Part shown: positions 16,874-25,596 of the stretch, piece by piece | Layout: each line of letters starts with the position of its first letter | Position numbering within the stretch: the stretch's first letter is position 1 | Assembly: GCA_902786545.1 (NCBI GenBank) | Contig: CADACU010000002.1 | Coordinates: 1-64,000, forward strand | Source: an uncultured Anaerovibrio sp. | Lineage (GTDB): Bacteria; Bacillota; Negativicutes; Selenomonadales; Selenomonadaceae | Direction: 5' to 3' | DNA: 64,000 nt | Made by a program: the position numbers and the translations under genes | The notes under the pieces: model-generated | What the model saw: the letters and a program-made list of their open reading frames with translations, nothing else | What the model was told of the DNA's origin: nothing | Database searches by the model: none

Positions 16874-18292
16874 ATGGGCTACGGGAAAATATTGTCCGTG
16901 GAAGCCGGTAGTCTGGCGGAAGAGCTGGAGCTGGTTCCGGGAGATAAAATTGTAGAAGTGAATGGCATGAAGCTCCGGGATATTATTGACCTTAGCTTTG
17001 CCTTCGCAGATGAAGAAATTGAACTTCTGATTGAGCATGAAGACGGTGAGCAGGAGCTGTTGGAGTTTGACAAGGACTACGACGAGGAGCTGGGGGTGGA
17101 GTTTGAGTCAGCGGTGTTTGACGGCATACGCCGCTGTGCCAACAACTGCTATTTCTGTTTCGTGGATCAGGTGGCTCCGGACATGCGGGAAAGCCTGAAT
17201 ATAAAGGATGATGACTATCGTATGTCATTTTTGTACGGTAATTTCATCACCATGACCAATATGGGAGAAAATGATTTCAAGCGGATTGAGCAATATCATT
17301 TGTCACCGTTGTTTGTTTCGGTGCAATGTACCAATCCGGAGCTTAGATGTCAGATGCTGCGGTGCAAGACGGCCGGTAATCTGGCGATGCAATTGGACCG
17401 GTTGGCCAAAGCGGATGTGGAATATCATACCCAGATTGTGCTGTGCCGGGATTTGAATGATGGAGCAGAGCTTGACCGGTCCATACGGGATATTTTGGCC
17501 AGAAAGCCCCACGCTTTGTCTATGGCTATTGTGCCGGTGGGACTGACTAAGTTTCGTCAGGATCAATATCCATTGCAAGGGTTTGACCGGGAAAGTGCAG
17601 CCCGGGTCATTGAGCAGGTGGAGGTTTTCCAGCAGCAGGAAAGAAAAGCCACGGGACGAACTTTTATATATTTAGGTGACGAATTTTATTTTTTGGCAGG
17701 AAAAGAAGTGCCACCTGCGGAAAATTATGATGGGTTCCCTCAGCTGGATAATGGCATTGGTTTGGCCAGAAATTTTATGGAAGAATTTGCGGCAGCCAAG
17801 GAGAAGGCCGGTGAGACAGCATTGACTGGTTATGACCAAGATATGCATCTGGCGGTGGTGACCGGTACGGCAGTGGCGCCTATGTTTGAGCAATTGGCAG
17901 GCCAGCTTAGCTTAAATAATTTGAAAGTAACGGTGGTGCCGGTGCCGAACCGGCATTTTGGCACAACGGTAAATGTATCGGGGTTGCTGACAGCACATGA
18001 CATGCGGACAACCCTGGAAGAAACCGTAAATACATTATCAGATAATTTTGATGGAATTTTAATCCCGGAGTCCTGTCTTCGGGTGGGAGATAATATTTTT
18101 TTGGATGATGTGACCCTGGAGGAGTTTTCCGGCTGGTTTGATGGCCGGGTGGAAACCGTTAGCGGTGGCGGAGATTATTTCCGGGCTTTGACGGATTTTT
18201 CCGGTTATCAGGGAGTAAGTGGCGAGGAAGCTGTCTATATGTGGCAGAGCAACGCCGCCTATACGAAAAAAGGAGGCTATAAGAATGAGTAA
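16874..18292 (+). CDS. DUF512 / PDZ-like and radical-SAM-like protein
   Basis: The 472-residue protein belongs to the family annotated as DUF512 domain-containing or iron-sulfur radical SAM protein. The N-terminus looks like a PDZ domain (VEAGSLAEELELVPGDKIVEVNG, cut short here). Then a C-x3-C-x2-C cluster, CANNCYFC, sits at about residue 77, as in radical-SAM enzymes, followed by FVDQ. The C-terminal half is DUF512. The function is unknown. The gene is often found, as here, directly ahead of der. ATG 16874 follows AGGAGGT; the in-frame codon at 16814 lies in the preceding terminator hairpin and is rejected. Confidence 0.85.
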   Translation: MGYGKILSVEAGSLAEELELVPGDKIVEVNGMKLRDIIDLSFAFADEEIELLIEHEDGEQELLEFDKDYDEELGVEFESAVFDGIRRCANNCYFCFVDQVAPDMRESLNIKDDDYRMSFLYGNFITMTNMGENDFKRIEQYHLSPLFVSVQCTNPELRCQMLRCKTAGNLAMQLDRLAKADVEYHTQIVLCRDLNDGAELDRSIRDILARKPHALSMAIVPVGLTKFRQDQYPLQGFDRESAARVIEQVEVFQQQERKATGRTFIYLGDEFYFLAGKEVPPAENYDGFPQLDNGIGLARNFMEEFAAAKEKAGETALTGYDQDMHLAVVTGTAVAPMFEQLAGQLSLNNLKVTVVPVPNRHFGTTVNVSGLLTAHDMRTTLEETVNTLSDNFDGILIPESCLRVGDNIFLDDVTLEEFSGWFDGRVETVSGGGDYFRALTDFSGYQGVSGEEAVYMWQSNAAYTKKGGYKNE

Positions 18293-19616
18293 GCCTATAG
18301 TTGCTATAGTGGGGCGCCCGAATGTGGGAAAATCCACTTTGTTTAACCAGATTGGCAAACGGCGGGTGTCCATTGTGGATGATATGCCAGGTGTGACCCG
18401 AGACCGTATATATATGGATGCGGAGTGGCTGAACCACACCTTTACCATGATTGACACCGGGGGTATTGAATTTGATGAGAGCGACCAGATATTGCGCTCC
18501 ATGCGGTATCAGGCTCAGTTGGCCATGGATGAGGCTGATGTTATTGTGTTTGTGGTGGATGGCCGGGTAGGGCTTACTTCCGCTGATGAGGAAGTGGGAC
18601 ATTTGCTCCGTTCCGCCAAGAAACCGGTGATTTTGGCTGTAAACAAGGTGGACAGCCAGCAGCTGGAGGCCAATACCTATGAGTTTTACAATCTGGGCTT
18701 GGGTGAACCAATGGGGATTTCAGCTTCCAATGCTCTGGGGCTGGGAGATTTGCTGGATGCTATTGTGGCTGCTTTTCCGGATAAAACCGGCGAAGAAAAG
18801 GAAACAGATGAAATCAGCATTGCTGTTATCGGTCGGCCGAATGTGGGCAAGTCATCTATTGTAAACGCCCTGATTGGTGAGGAACGGGTAATTGTCAGCG
18901 ATGTGGCTGGCACCACCCGGGATGCCATTGATACCCACTTTGTGGCGGACAATATTAAGTTTATGCTGATTGATACTGCCGGGATGCGCCGAAAGGGAAA
19001 GATTGAGGAGGCAGTAGAGCGATACAGTGTTATGCGGTCACTACGGGCCGTTGACCGGGCTGATGTGGTGCTGATGGTGATTGATGCCTTTGAGGGAATT
19101 ACCGAACAGGACAAGAAGATTGCCGGCTATGCCCATGAGTCTGGCAAAGGCGTGGTTATCATCGTAAACAAGTGGGACATTTTCCCGGACAAGGATGATA
19201 AGTCTACTTTGCGTTTTACCGAGGATTTGCGGGATGAGCTGGGCTTTTTACAGTATGCTCCGGTGTTGTATACTTCGGCCTTGACCCATCAGCGAATTGG
19301 CCGTATCACTGAGTTGGTAAAGTATGTGGCTGACCAGCAGTCCATGCGGATTCAGACCAGTGTGCTGAACGAACTCATACGGGATGCCGTGTCGGTAAAT
19401 CCACCACCGTCCCATCGGGGCAAGCAGCTGAAGATTTATTTTATGACCCAGGCGGATATTCAGCCGCCGAAGTTCGTTATATTTGTTAATGATCCAGAGT
19501 TGATGCATTTTTCTTATTTGCGGTTTATCGAGAATCGCCTGCGGGAGAGCTTTGGCTTTGAGGGAACACCGCTGAAGCTTATTGTCCGCGGCCGTAAGGA
19601 AGAGGAGGATATATGA
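18285..19616 (+). CDS. der: Ribosome biogenesis GTPase Der (EngA)
   Basis: Der is an essential double GTPase for 50S assembly. The 443-residue protein has two G domains: GRPNVGKST at residues 9-17 with DTGG, and GRPNVGKSS starting near 184 with DTAGMRRKGK. The C-terminal KH-like domain contains NPPPSHRGKQLKIYF. Start ATG 18285 overlaps the preceding gene by 8 bases and has AGGAGG at 18271-18276. The 18219 codon is discarded because it would remove this ribosome-binding site. plsY follows by overlap. Confidence 0.95.
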   Translation: MSKPIVAIVGRPNVGKSTLFNQIGKRRVSIVDDMPGVTRDRIYMDAEWLNHTFTMIDTGGIEFDESDQILRSMRYQAQLAMDEADVIVFVVDGRVGLTSADEEVGHLLRSAKKPVILAVNKVDSQQLEANTYEFYNLGLGEPMGISASNALGLGDLLDAIVAAFPDKTGEEKETDEISIAVIGRPNVGKSSIVNALIGEERVIVSDVAGTTRDAIDTHFVADNIKFMLIDTAGMRRKGKIEEAVERYSVMRSLRAVDRADVVLMVIDAFEGITEQDKKIAGYAHESGKGVVIIVNKWDIFPDKDDKSTLRFTEDLRDELGFLQYAPVLYTSALTHQRIGRITELVKYVADQQSMRIQTSVLNELIRDAVSVNPPPSHRGKQLKIYFMTQADIQPPKFVIFVNDPELMHFSYLRFIENRLRESFGFEGTPLKLIVRGRKEEEDI

Positions 19617-20209
19617 TGATGGAGCTCCTTATTGCCTGTGTGGCAAGTTATTTGATTGGTTCAATTCCCAATGGCCTTATTTTGGGCAAGGCAATCTGGG
19701 GAGTGGATTTGCGCAAGCATGGCAGCAACAATATCGGTGCTACCAACGCCTGGCGGATTATCGGCAAAAAGGCCGGTGTTAGTATTTTTTTGTTAGATAT
19801 GGTGAAGGGCGTTATTGGGGCCGGGCTGGGAATTTTCTACGCCGGGTCACCACTGGCCGGCGTGTTGTGTGGTATTTTGGCAGTTATCGGTCATTCTTGG
19901 TCGATTTTCCTGGGCTTTAAGGGGGGCAAGAGTGTGTCCACCGGTTTGGGAGTGCTGATGATGCTGATGCCAAAGGTGGCCTTTATCGTCTTTTTAGTGT
20001 GGTTGGCCGTTGTGTTTGTCACTCAGTATGTGTCCCTGGGGTCCATTATCGGAGCCGCTTTGGTACCGGTGCTGGCCTATATTTTTTCTATGCCAATGGA
20101 GTATTTTGTTTTCGGTGTGCTGGCAGCAGTGTTTATTATATACCGGCACAAGGCCAATATTGACCGGCTGCTGCACGGTCGGGAAAACAAGATTAAATCG
20201 GCCAGATAA
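19613..20209 (+). CDS. plsY: Glycerol-3-phosphate acyltransferase PlsY
   Basis: PlsY is an integral membrane enzyme that transfers an acyl chain from acyl-phosphate to glycerol-3-phosphate. The 198-residue protein has the conserved segments SYLIGSIPNGLILGK, GSNNIGATNAWR and FLGFKGGKSVST, and several membrane helices. ATG 19613 overlaps the der stop codon. An internal ATG two codons on is equally possible. The C-terminus is basic, as expected for the cytoplasmic side. Confidence 0.93.
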   Translation: MMMELLIACVASYLIGSIPNGLILGKAIWGVDLRKHGSNNIGATNAWRIIGKKAGVSIFLLDMVKGVIGAGLGIFYAGSPLAGVLCGILAVIGHSWSIFLGFKGGKSVSTGLGVLMMLMPKVAFIVFLVWLAVVFVTQYVSLGSIIGAALVPVLAYIFSMPMEYFVFGVLAAVFIIYRHKANIDRLLHGRENKIKSAR

Positions 20210-20285
20210 TGTGTTGCCTTGGTGGACAAAAAGTAAAAATGGTTGTCAGCAGTGAATAAATAGTTAGCATTTTATATAAATGCTA

Positions 20286-20315
20286 TTGTCAACTATGTAT
20301 ATGCAGTGCTATAAT
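20286..20315 (+). promoter_or_regulatory. Predicted sigma-A promoter for the ACT-domain gene
   Basis: TTGTCA (20286-20291), an 18-bp spacer and TATAAT (20310-20315) make a near-consensus promoter. It lies about 50 bases upstream of the ACT gene and probably drives ACT-hom-thrB. Confidence 0.7.
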
Positions 20316-20365
20316 ATCTCTTGTATGCAGAAAAATATCCACTTATAGTGTACGGAGGTTATAAA

Positions 20366-20821
20366 ATGACAACAAAAGAAAAAAGTGGTTTTTTCCTTGT
20401 TCGTGAAGAAATTTTGCCGGAAGCCATCAAGAAGACTATCCGGGTAAAAGAAATGCTGAAGCGGGGGGATGCCCGTACCATCAATGAAGCAGTGGAAAAA
20501 ATGGAACTGAGCCGCAGTGCTTATTACAAGTATAAGGACTATGTATTCCCGTTTTACGAGGCCAGCAAAAACAAGATTGTTACATTGACCTTCCTGCTGG
20601 AGCACAAGAAAGGCGTTCTTTCCAGCGTGCTGAACACCATTTCCGGTGATTCCGGCAGCGTTCTGACCATCAATCAGGGAATTCCGTTGCAGGGGGTGGC
20701 CAATGCCACGATTTCCATCGAGACCATGAATCTGTCTGTAGATTTGGAGGCATTGCTGGACAAACTGCGGATGGTGGACGGCGTAAAACGGCTGGAGGTT
20801 CTTGGACAGGCGCAGGCCTGA
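20366..20821 (+). CDS. UPF0735 ACT-domain protein (PheB-like)
   Basis: The 151-residue protein belongs to the UPF0735 family. The N-terminal region carries a helix-turn-helix-like stretch (MELSRSAYYKYKDYVFPF, about residues 48-65), and the C-terminal half is an ACT domain (TLTFLLEHKKGVLSSVLNTI onward). Members are often called PheB, although proof of a role in phenylalanine metabolism is lacking. Here it directly precedes hom and thrB, so a regulator of the threonine branch is a reasonable inference. ATG 20366 has GGAGGT 8 bases upstream. Confidence 0.85.
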   Translation: MTTKEKSGFFLVREEILPEAIKKTIRVKEMLKRGDARTINEAVEKMELSRSAYYKYKDYVFPFYEASKNKIVTLTFLLEHKKGVLSSVLNTISGDSGSVLTINQGIPLQGVANATISIETMNLSVDLEALLDKLRMVDGVKRLEVLGQAQA

Positions 20822-20839
20822 AGGGAGTAATGGGCTTTT

Positions 20840-22129
20840 ATGAGCAATAAAATTGTTATTGGTATATTAGGCTCTGGTACAGTAGGCTCCGGGGTACTGC
20901 AGGTAATCAAGGAAAACGGCGAGGATATTGCCCGGCGAATTGGACGGGATATTTCCGTAAAAACGGTTCTGGTCCGGGATTTGACTAAAAAGCGGGCTAA
21001 TATGGACGGGATAAAGCTCACTGACAATGTGGAGGATATTATCAATGATCCGGAAATCAGCATTGTGGTGGAGCTGATGGGGGGAATTCACCCCTCGTTG
21101 GATTATATGCTGAAAGCCATGGAGGCTGGCAAGCATATTATTACCGCCAACAAGGATGCGGTAGCTCAGTTCGGTGAGCGGCTGTTTTCCACGGCGGAAA
21201 AGCATAATGTGGAATTTAAGTTTGAAGCCAGTGTGGGTGGCGGGATTCCAATTATTACGCCACTAAAACAGTGCCTCACCGCCAATAAGATAAGCCTGAT
21301 AATGGGGATTGTTAATGGAACTACCAATTATATGCTGACGAAAATGACAGCAGATGGCTGTGATTACGATGAGGTTCTGCAGGAAGCCCAGGCCAGAGGG
21401 TATGCCGAAGCCAATCCGGCAGCTGATGTGGAAGGCCTGGATGCAGCCCGCAAGGCAGCTATTTTGGGTTCAATTGCCTTTAACACCCGCATAAAACTGG
21501 ATGATGTTCATGTGGAAGGCATCACTAAAATCAAGGCGGCAGATATTGCCTATGCCAAGGAGTTGGGCTATGTTATAAAGCTTTTGGCGGTGGCTAAGGA
21601 TTATGGTGAAGATGGGGTTAATGTCCGGGTTCATCCGGTATTTTTGCCATCCAGTCATCCATTGTCCACGGTAAAGGATGTTTTTAATGCTATTTTCCTC
21701 CGGGGGAATGCCATTGGTGATGCCATGTTTTATGGTCGGGGGGCTGGCTCTTTGCCGACGGCTTCAGCCGTGGTGGCTGATATCATTGCAGTGGCCCGGA
21801 ATATGGTCATTGGCAACACGCCGGTTACTGGCTGCACCTGCTATAATGACCGGAGAATTTGCCCGTTGGAGGAGACGGAGTCGTCTTATTATATCCGTCT
21901 GTGGGTGGATGATGAGCCGGGAGTATTGGGGGCCATTGCTACGGCCTTTGGCGACAGCGATGTGAGCCTGAAGTCAGTTATTCAGACCCGTATGGTACAG
22001 GGCCACGCTGAGATTGTGGCGGTAACCCATGTGGTGAAACATAAAAAGCTGGAAAAGGCGGCCGAGTTGCTACGAACTCTCTCTGTGGTATATAAAATCT
22101 GCAATATTATCCGTGTAGAAGAGGAATGA
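20840..22129 (+). CDS. hom: Homoserine dehydrogenase
   Basis: Hom reduces aspartate semialdehyde to homoserine, the branch point to threonine and methionine. The 429-residue enzyme shows GSGTVGSGV at the NAD(P) site, ELMGGIHPSLDY, TANKDAVAQFG, the substrate-binding block GIVNGTTNYML and a C-terminal ACT domain (SYYIRLWVDDEPGVLGAIATAF; first residues only) for threonine feedback. The gene overlaps thrB by 4 bases (ATGA). Confidence 0.95.
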   Translation: MSNKIVIGILGSGTVGSGVLQVIKENGEDIARRIGRDISVKTVLVRDLTKKRANMDGIKLTDNVEDIINDPEISIVVELMGGIHPSLDYMLKAMEAGKHIITANKDAVAQFGERLFSTAEKHNVEFKFEASVGGGIPIITPLKQCLTANKISLIMGIVNGTTNYMLTKMTADGCDYDEVLQEAQARGYAEANPAADVEGLDAARKAAILGSIAFNTRIKLDDVHVEGITKIKAADIAYAKELGYVIKLLAVAKDYGEDGVNVRVHPVFLPSSHPLSTVKDVFNAIFLRGNAIGDAMFYGRGAGSLPTASAVVADIIAVARNMVIGNTPVTGCTCYNDRRICPLEETESSYYIRLWVDDEPGVLGAIATAFGDSDVSLKSVIQTRMVQGHAEIVAVTHVVKHKKLEKAAELLRTLSVVYKICNIIRVEEE

Positions 22130-23064
22130 TTCAGGGGGAGATTTTGGTGGAGGCAAAAACGGTTAAAATACGCGTGCCGGGGACTTCGGCTAATTTAGGC
22201 CCTGGCTTTGATACATTGGGAATAGCTTGCTCCTGCTATAATGAGCTGGAGCTGACTTTATATCGGGATGAACGGCTGGAGATTGAGGTATACGGTGAAG
22301 GTGCCGGGGATATTCCCACCGATGGCCGAAATATTGTATGGCGGTCCATATTGCGAGTGTTAAAGCGTCTGGAATGCGATAACGAGTTTAAGGGCGCAAA
22401 AATCGTTATGAAAAATGATGTGCCTTTGTCCCGGGGACTGGGCAGCAGTGCTACGGCTATAGTTGGCGGGATTGTGGCGGCCAATGAGGCGCTGGGAGCA
22501 CCTTTGACTGGACAGGATTTGCTGAAAATAGCCACGGATATGGAAGGCCATCCTGATAATGTGGCCCCGGCTTTGTTTGGTGGGATGACCATCAGTACAG
22601 TAAAAAATGGCTGGCCGGAAACCTTCCGGTTTATGCCACGGTTACATTTTAAAATGGTGGTGGCTATACCGGATTTTTATCTGCCAACCAAGGCGGCCCG
22701 GGAGGTACTGCCGGATAAGGTGGACCGCAGTGATGCCATTTTTAATATTGGTAGTACGGCTATGTTGATAGCGGCCCTGTTAAAGGGGAGCAAGCGGTTT
22801 ATCTACAATGCTTTTGATGACAGACTGCATCAGCCATATCGGACGAAGCTGATACCGGGGATGCAGGATGTGTTCAAGGCGGCCAAGGATAATGGGGCCA
22901 TGGGGGCGTTTTTGAGTGGGGCTGGACCATGCCTGATTGCCTTTGCGGACAATGGCGAGGACAATGTGGGGCAAGCTATGGTAAAGGCGTTTGCCGCTCA
23001 CAATGTTAAAGCAGAATACAAGGTCCTTTCCGTGGACGGAGAAGGAGCCGTAGTGATAGGATAG
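22126..23064 (+). CDS. thrB: Homoserine kinase
   Basis: ThrB phosphorylates homoserine. The 312-residue GHMP kinase has PGTSANLGPGFDTLG near the N-terminus, the ATP loop PLSRGLGSSATA, and GAFLSGAGPC near the C-terminus. Length is normal. The annotated ATG 22126 overlaps the hom stop, but an in-frame GTG at 22147 with GGGGGAG seven bases upstream would start MEAKTVKIRV and fits the family better; the start is unsettled. No thrC is present in this window. Confidence 0.93.
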   Translation: MIQGEILVEAKTVKIRVPGTSANLGPGFDTLGIACSCYNELELTLYRDERLEIEVYGEGAGDIPTDGRNIVWRSILRVLKRLECDNEFKGAKIVMKNDVPLSRGLGSSATAIVGGIVAANEALGAPLTGQDLLKIATDMEGHPDNVAPALFGGMTISTVKNGWPETFRFMPRLHFKMVVAIPDFYLPTKAAREVLPDKVDRSDAIFNIGSTAMLIAALLKGSKRFIYNAFDDRLHQPYRTKLIPGMQDVFKAAKDNGAMGAFLSGAGPCLIAFADNGEDNVGQAMVKAFAAHNVKAEYKVLSVDGEGAVVIG

Positions 23065-23068
23065 ACGA

Positions 23069-23095
23069 AAAGGGCTGTTTTTACAGCCCTTTTTT
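23069..23095 (+). terminator. Intrinsic terminator after thrB
   Basis: AAAGGGCTGT (23069-23078) pairs with ACAGCCCTTT (23083-23092) across a TTTT loop, then a T-run. A strong terminator that ends the ACT-hom-thrB operon. Confidence 0.9.
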
Positions 23096-23115
23096 GATAA
23101 AGCAGGGTGTTATAT

Positions 23116-24351
23116 ATGACAGAGAAGGAATTTTCCAACAGAGTTCGCGAAGCCGGCGGGACGGCCTATATTGTGGGGGGATGGGTCCGGGACCAGCTGA
23201 TGGGCAATGCCCCCAATGATAAGGATTATGTGGTGGTGGGGCTGTCCAAGGAAGGCTTTAATGCTGCTTTTCCTGAGGCCAAGCTGATAGGTAATGCTTT
23301 TCCGGTTTTTTTGGTGGAAATTGACGGGATAAAATGTGAAGTGGCCTTTGCCAGAACCGAACGGAAAAATGGCAAGGGGTATCGGGGATTTGATGTTTCG
23401 GCGGAGAATGTGTCTATCCAGGAGGATTTGTTTCGCCGGGATACCACGGTGAACAGTATTGCCCTGAATCTTGCCACCGGGGAGTTGGTGGATCCATATG
23501 GCGGTAAAACAGATATTGAACAGAAACGCTTGCGCCCGGTGTCGGAGCATTTTTCTGAGGATCCGGTGCGGGCTCTTCGGGTGGCCCGGCAGGCTGCCCA
23601 GTTGGAATTTTGGGTGACGGATGAGTTGATAGCCGCTATGGGAAAATGCCGGACTGAGTTGCAGGCCGAACCGGCTGAACGCATTTTTGGTGAGCTAAAA
23701 AAGGCACTGAGCAGCCGAAAGCCGTCTATTTTCTTTCGGGTATTGCAGCAGGCGGATTTGTTAAAGGATTTGTTTCCGGAGATTTATGCTCTGCGGGGCA
23801 AGACCCAGCCAGTGGAGTTTCATCCTGAGGGGGATGCTTTTGAGCATTCGATGAATTTAATGGATAGGGTGGCGGCACAGACAAATAATCCGGTGGTGGT
23901 GTTTTGTGGCCTGGTCCATGATATTGGCAAAGGAGTAACACCGGAAAAAATGCTGCCCCATCATTATGACCATGAAATAACGGGACTGGAGGTGCTGCAA
24001 CAATGGAATCAGCGGGCTAAATTTCCCAAGCTGTGGATTAAAAGTGCGGCGCTGGTAATAGAGGAACATATGCGGGCCCCGCTGCTGAAAAAAGCGGGAA
24101 AGGTTATGGAGCTGGTTTTGTTGCTGGAAAAGATGCAAAGGTACATTTCGCCGGCGGATTTTTGCATAATTATTGCAGCAGATCATGGGACATTGCCGGT
24201 GTATCTGGAACGGTATGAGGAGCTGCGGGACAAAGTTATGAGTGTGAATGGTGATATGGCTCCGGATAATGTGCAGGGACAGCAGATAGGGGAATGGCTT
24301 CGGCAGAAACGCATTCAGATATGTAAGGAGTGGATGAAGGAGAAGGAGTAG
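23116..24351 (+). CDS. cca: Multifunctional CCA tRNA nucleotidyltransferase with HD domain
   Basis: The enzyme adds or repairs the 3' CCA of tRNA. The 411-residue protein starts with the nucleotidyltransferase motif GGWVRDQLMG and the DKDYVVVG pair of acidic residues, then FARTERKNGKGYRGF and RRDTTVNSIA. A C-terminal HD phosphohydrolase domain is seen at HDIGKG (about residue 270). This layout and length match the E. coli-type Cca (412 residues, HD-containing) rather than the usual Bacillus-type enzyme. ATG 23116 follows GCAGGG; the upstream in-frame GTG is less likely. Confidence 0.9.
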   Translation: MTEKEFSNRVREAGGTAYIVGGWVRDQLMGNAPNDKDYVVVGLSKEGFNAAFPEAKLIGNAFPVFLVEIDGIKCEVAFARTERKNGKGYRGFDVSAENVSIQEDLFRRDTTVNSIALNLATGELVDPYGGKTDIEQKRLRPVSEHFSEDPVRALRVARQAAQLEFWVTDELIAAMGKCRTELQAEPAERIFGELKKALSSRKPSIFFRVLQQADLLKDLFPEIYALRGKTQPVEFHPEGDAFEHSMNLMDRVAAQTNNPVVVFCGLVHDIGKGVTPEKMLPHHYDHEITGLEVLQQWNQRAKFPKLWIKSAALVIEEHMRAPLLKKAGKVMELVLLLEKMQRYISPADFCIIIAADHGTLPVYLERYEELRDKVMSVNGDMAPDNVQGQQIGEWLRQKRIQICKEWMKEKE

Positions 24352-24688
24352 CGGCTAATCGGGCGGGGGCAGTTGCCTGTCGCCCGGTTTCATTGCTAAA
24401 ACTATTTTCTGCCTTCAATATATCTTCAAAAAAAATCCAAACTCGCTTCGCTCAAACATGGATTTTTTCTGACGAGTCAAGTATGCATAAAATAGTTTCT
24501 TAACGCCCTGAAACCTAATTGCGACAGGCAATCAGCCCGCGCAAGCAGCCCACACTCAACAGGCAAAATTGGCCAGCTGCAGCCCATTTTCCAGCCAAGC
24601 CCTGCAGAAACCATTTTCGGCTTAATAACGCGGGTCCTGCCATGGGATGTTCCTCATCCGTAAATCTAATTAGGAGTAAGGAAAGGCA
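24352..24688. other. Intergenic DNA with mosaic repeat fragments
   Basis: No gene is visible. Two pieces recur elsewhere: a 33-bp segment at 24591-24623 whose reverse complement, with two mismatches, is at 40353-40385, and the 25-bp CGCGGGTCCTGCCATGGGAT.. segment at 24629-24653, identical to 39983-40007. The string GTTGCCTGTCGCCCGGTTT near 24373 has a close relative at 57255. These look like fragments of a decayed dispersed element. Confidence 0.7.
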
Positions 24689-24737
24689 CCTCGGCTCCCT
24701 TGGGGGAGCTGGCATCTTTAGATGACTGAGGGGGTAG
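24689..24737 (+). repeat. Dispersed 49-bp nested-hairpin repeat, copy 2
   Basis: Identical core to copy 1 at 7984-8032, without the GGAATT flanks. It lies 24 bp before the first unit of the 83-bp array. Confidence 0.85.
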
Positions 24738-24760
24738 CGGCTAAATTAGTCCCCGCCCGA

Positions 24761-25008
24761 TGTCGAGTTAAATTTGTACTTCGACGAAACGCCAATAAGG
24801 TAGATTTTTCCATCGAAATGGAAAAATTTGAACAACTGCGTTATGTCGAGTTAACTTTGAGCTTCGACGAAACGCTAATAAGGTGATTTTTCCATCGAAA
24901 TGGAAAAATTTGAACAACTGCGTTATGTCGAGTTAACATTAAACTTCGACGAAACGCCAATAAGGTAGATTTTTCCATCAAAATGGAAAAATTTGAACAA
25001 CTGCGTTA
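24761..25008 (+). repeat. Tandem array of three 82-83 bp structured units
   Basis: The units are 24761-24843, 24844-24925 and 24926-25008. Each reads: GTCGAG..TTCGAC short hairpin, the invariant GAAACGC, a loop region, the perfect hairpin TTTTTCCAT/ATGGAAAAA, then TTTGAACAACTGCGTTA. AACGC near the start can pair with GCGTT at the end, enclosing the second hairpin. The last copy continues into TATAAT. Related units are at 33471 and 40507. It lies directly upstream of the carbonic-anhydrase gene. Confidence 0.9.
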
Positions 25009-25012
25009 TAAT
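24984..25012 (+). promoter_or_regulatory. Predicted promoter inside the last repeat unit
   Basis: TATAAT (25007-25012) is preceded by exactly 17 bases and TGGAAA (24984-24989), a 4 of 6 match to TTGACA. The -35-like box is part of the 3' arm of the repeat hairpin, and TATAAT spans the end of the repeat. It would transcribe the carbonic anhydrase gene. Inferred from sequence only. Confidence 0.55.
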
Positions 25013-25056
25013 TAAATAGAAATTATTTATGGGTTTTAGTGAGAGGAGGTTTTTTG

Positions 25057-25581
25057 ATGGGCAATATTTTATCAGTGGATGGCAAGGAACCGAAGATTGG
25101 CAATGATGTGTATATTGCTCCGACGGCGGCAGTGGCCGGTGATGTTACAATAGGTGATAACAGCAGTATCTGGTTTGGTGCGGTTGTCCGGGGGGATATC
25201 AACAAGGTACAGATTGGCCAGCATACCAATATTCAGGATAATGCTACCATTCACACTATGTGGGATGCTCCTACGGTTATTGGTGACAATGTTACTGTGG
25301 GGCATAATGCCGTGGTTCATTGCACAAAAATCGGAAACAACAGTCTGATTGGCATGGGCTCGGTAATAATGGGCTACACGGAAATCGGGGAAAACTGCAT
25401 TATTGGGGCTAATTCCTTTATTCAGCAGTACAAGAAAATTCCGTCAAATTCCATGGTTTATGGCAATCCAGCCAAGCTGGTGCGTCCGTTGAATGATGAT
25501 GAAATTGCGGCCCTGAAGGAGTCCTCGGACGCCCATAGTGATTTGGCAAAGCTGTATAAAGAAAAATCTAAGGAATTGTAA
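25057..25581 (+). CDS. Gamma carbonic anhydrase-family protein
   Basis: The 174-residue protein is a left-handed beta-helix of hexapeptide repeats ([LIV]GxxxxI pattern, about residues 12-130). Histidines in HTMWDAPT and VGHNAVVHC match the zinc ligands of gamma carbonic anhydrases (YrdA/CaiE group). Enzyme activity is not certain, as some relatives are inactive. Start ATG 25057 follows GAGAGGAGG; an in-frame codon at 25039 lies before this site. It sits 15 bases ahead of ndk. Confidence 0.85.
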   Translation: MGNILSVDGKEPKIGNDVYIAPTAAVAGDVTIGDNSSIWFGAVVRGDINKVQIGQHTNIQDNATIHTMWDAPTVIGDNVTVGHNAVVHCTKIGNNSLIGMGSVIMGYTEIGENCIIGANSFIQQYKKIPSNSMVYGNPAKLVRPLNDDEIAALKESSDAHSDLAKLYKEKSKEL

Positions 25582-25596
25582 AGGAGTTTTATTTTA

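Noticed and set aside
24761..25008. Possible CRISPR array
   Set aside because: Only three units, with no unique spacers, no cas genes, and repeats of 82-83 bp.
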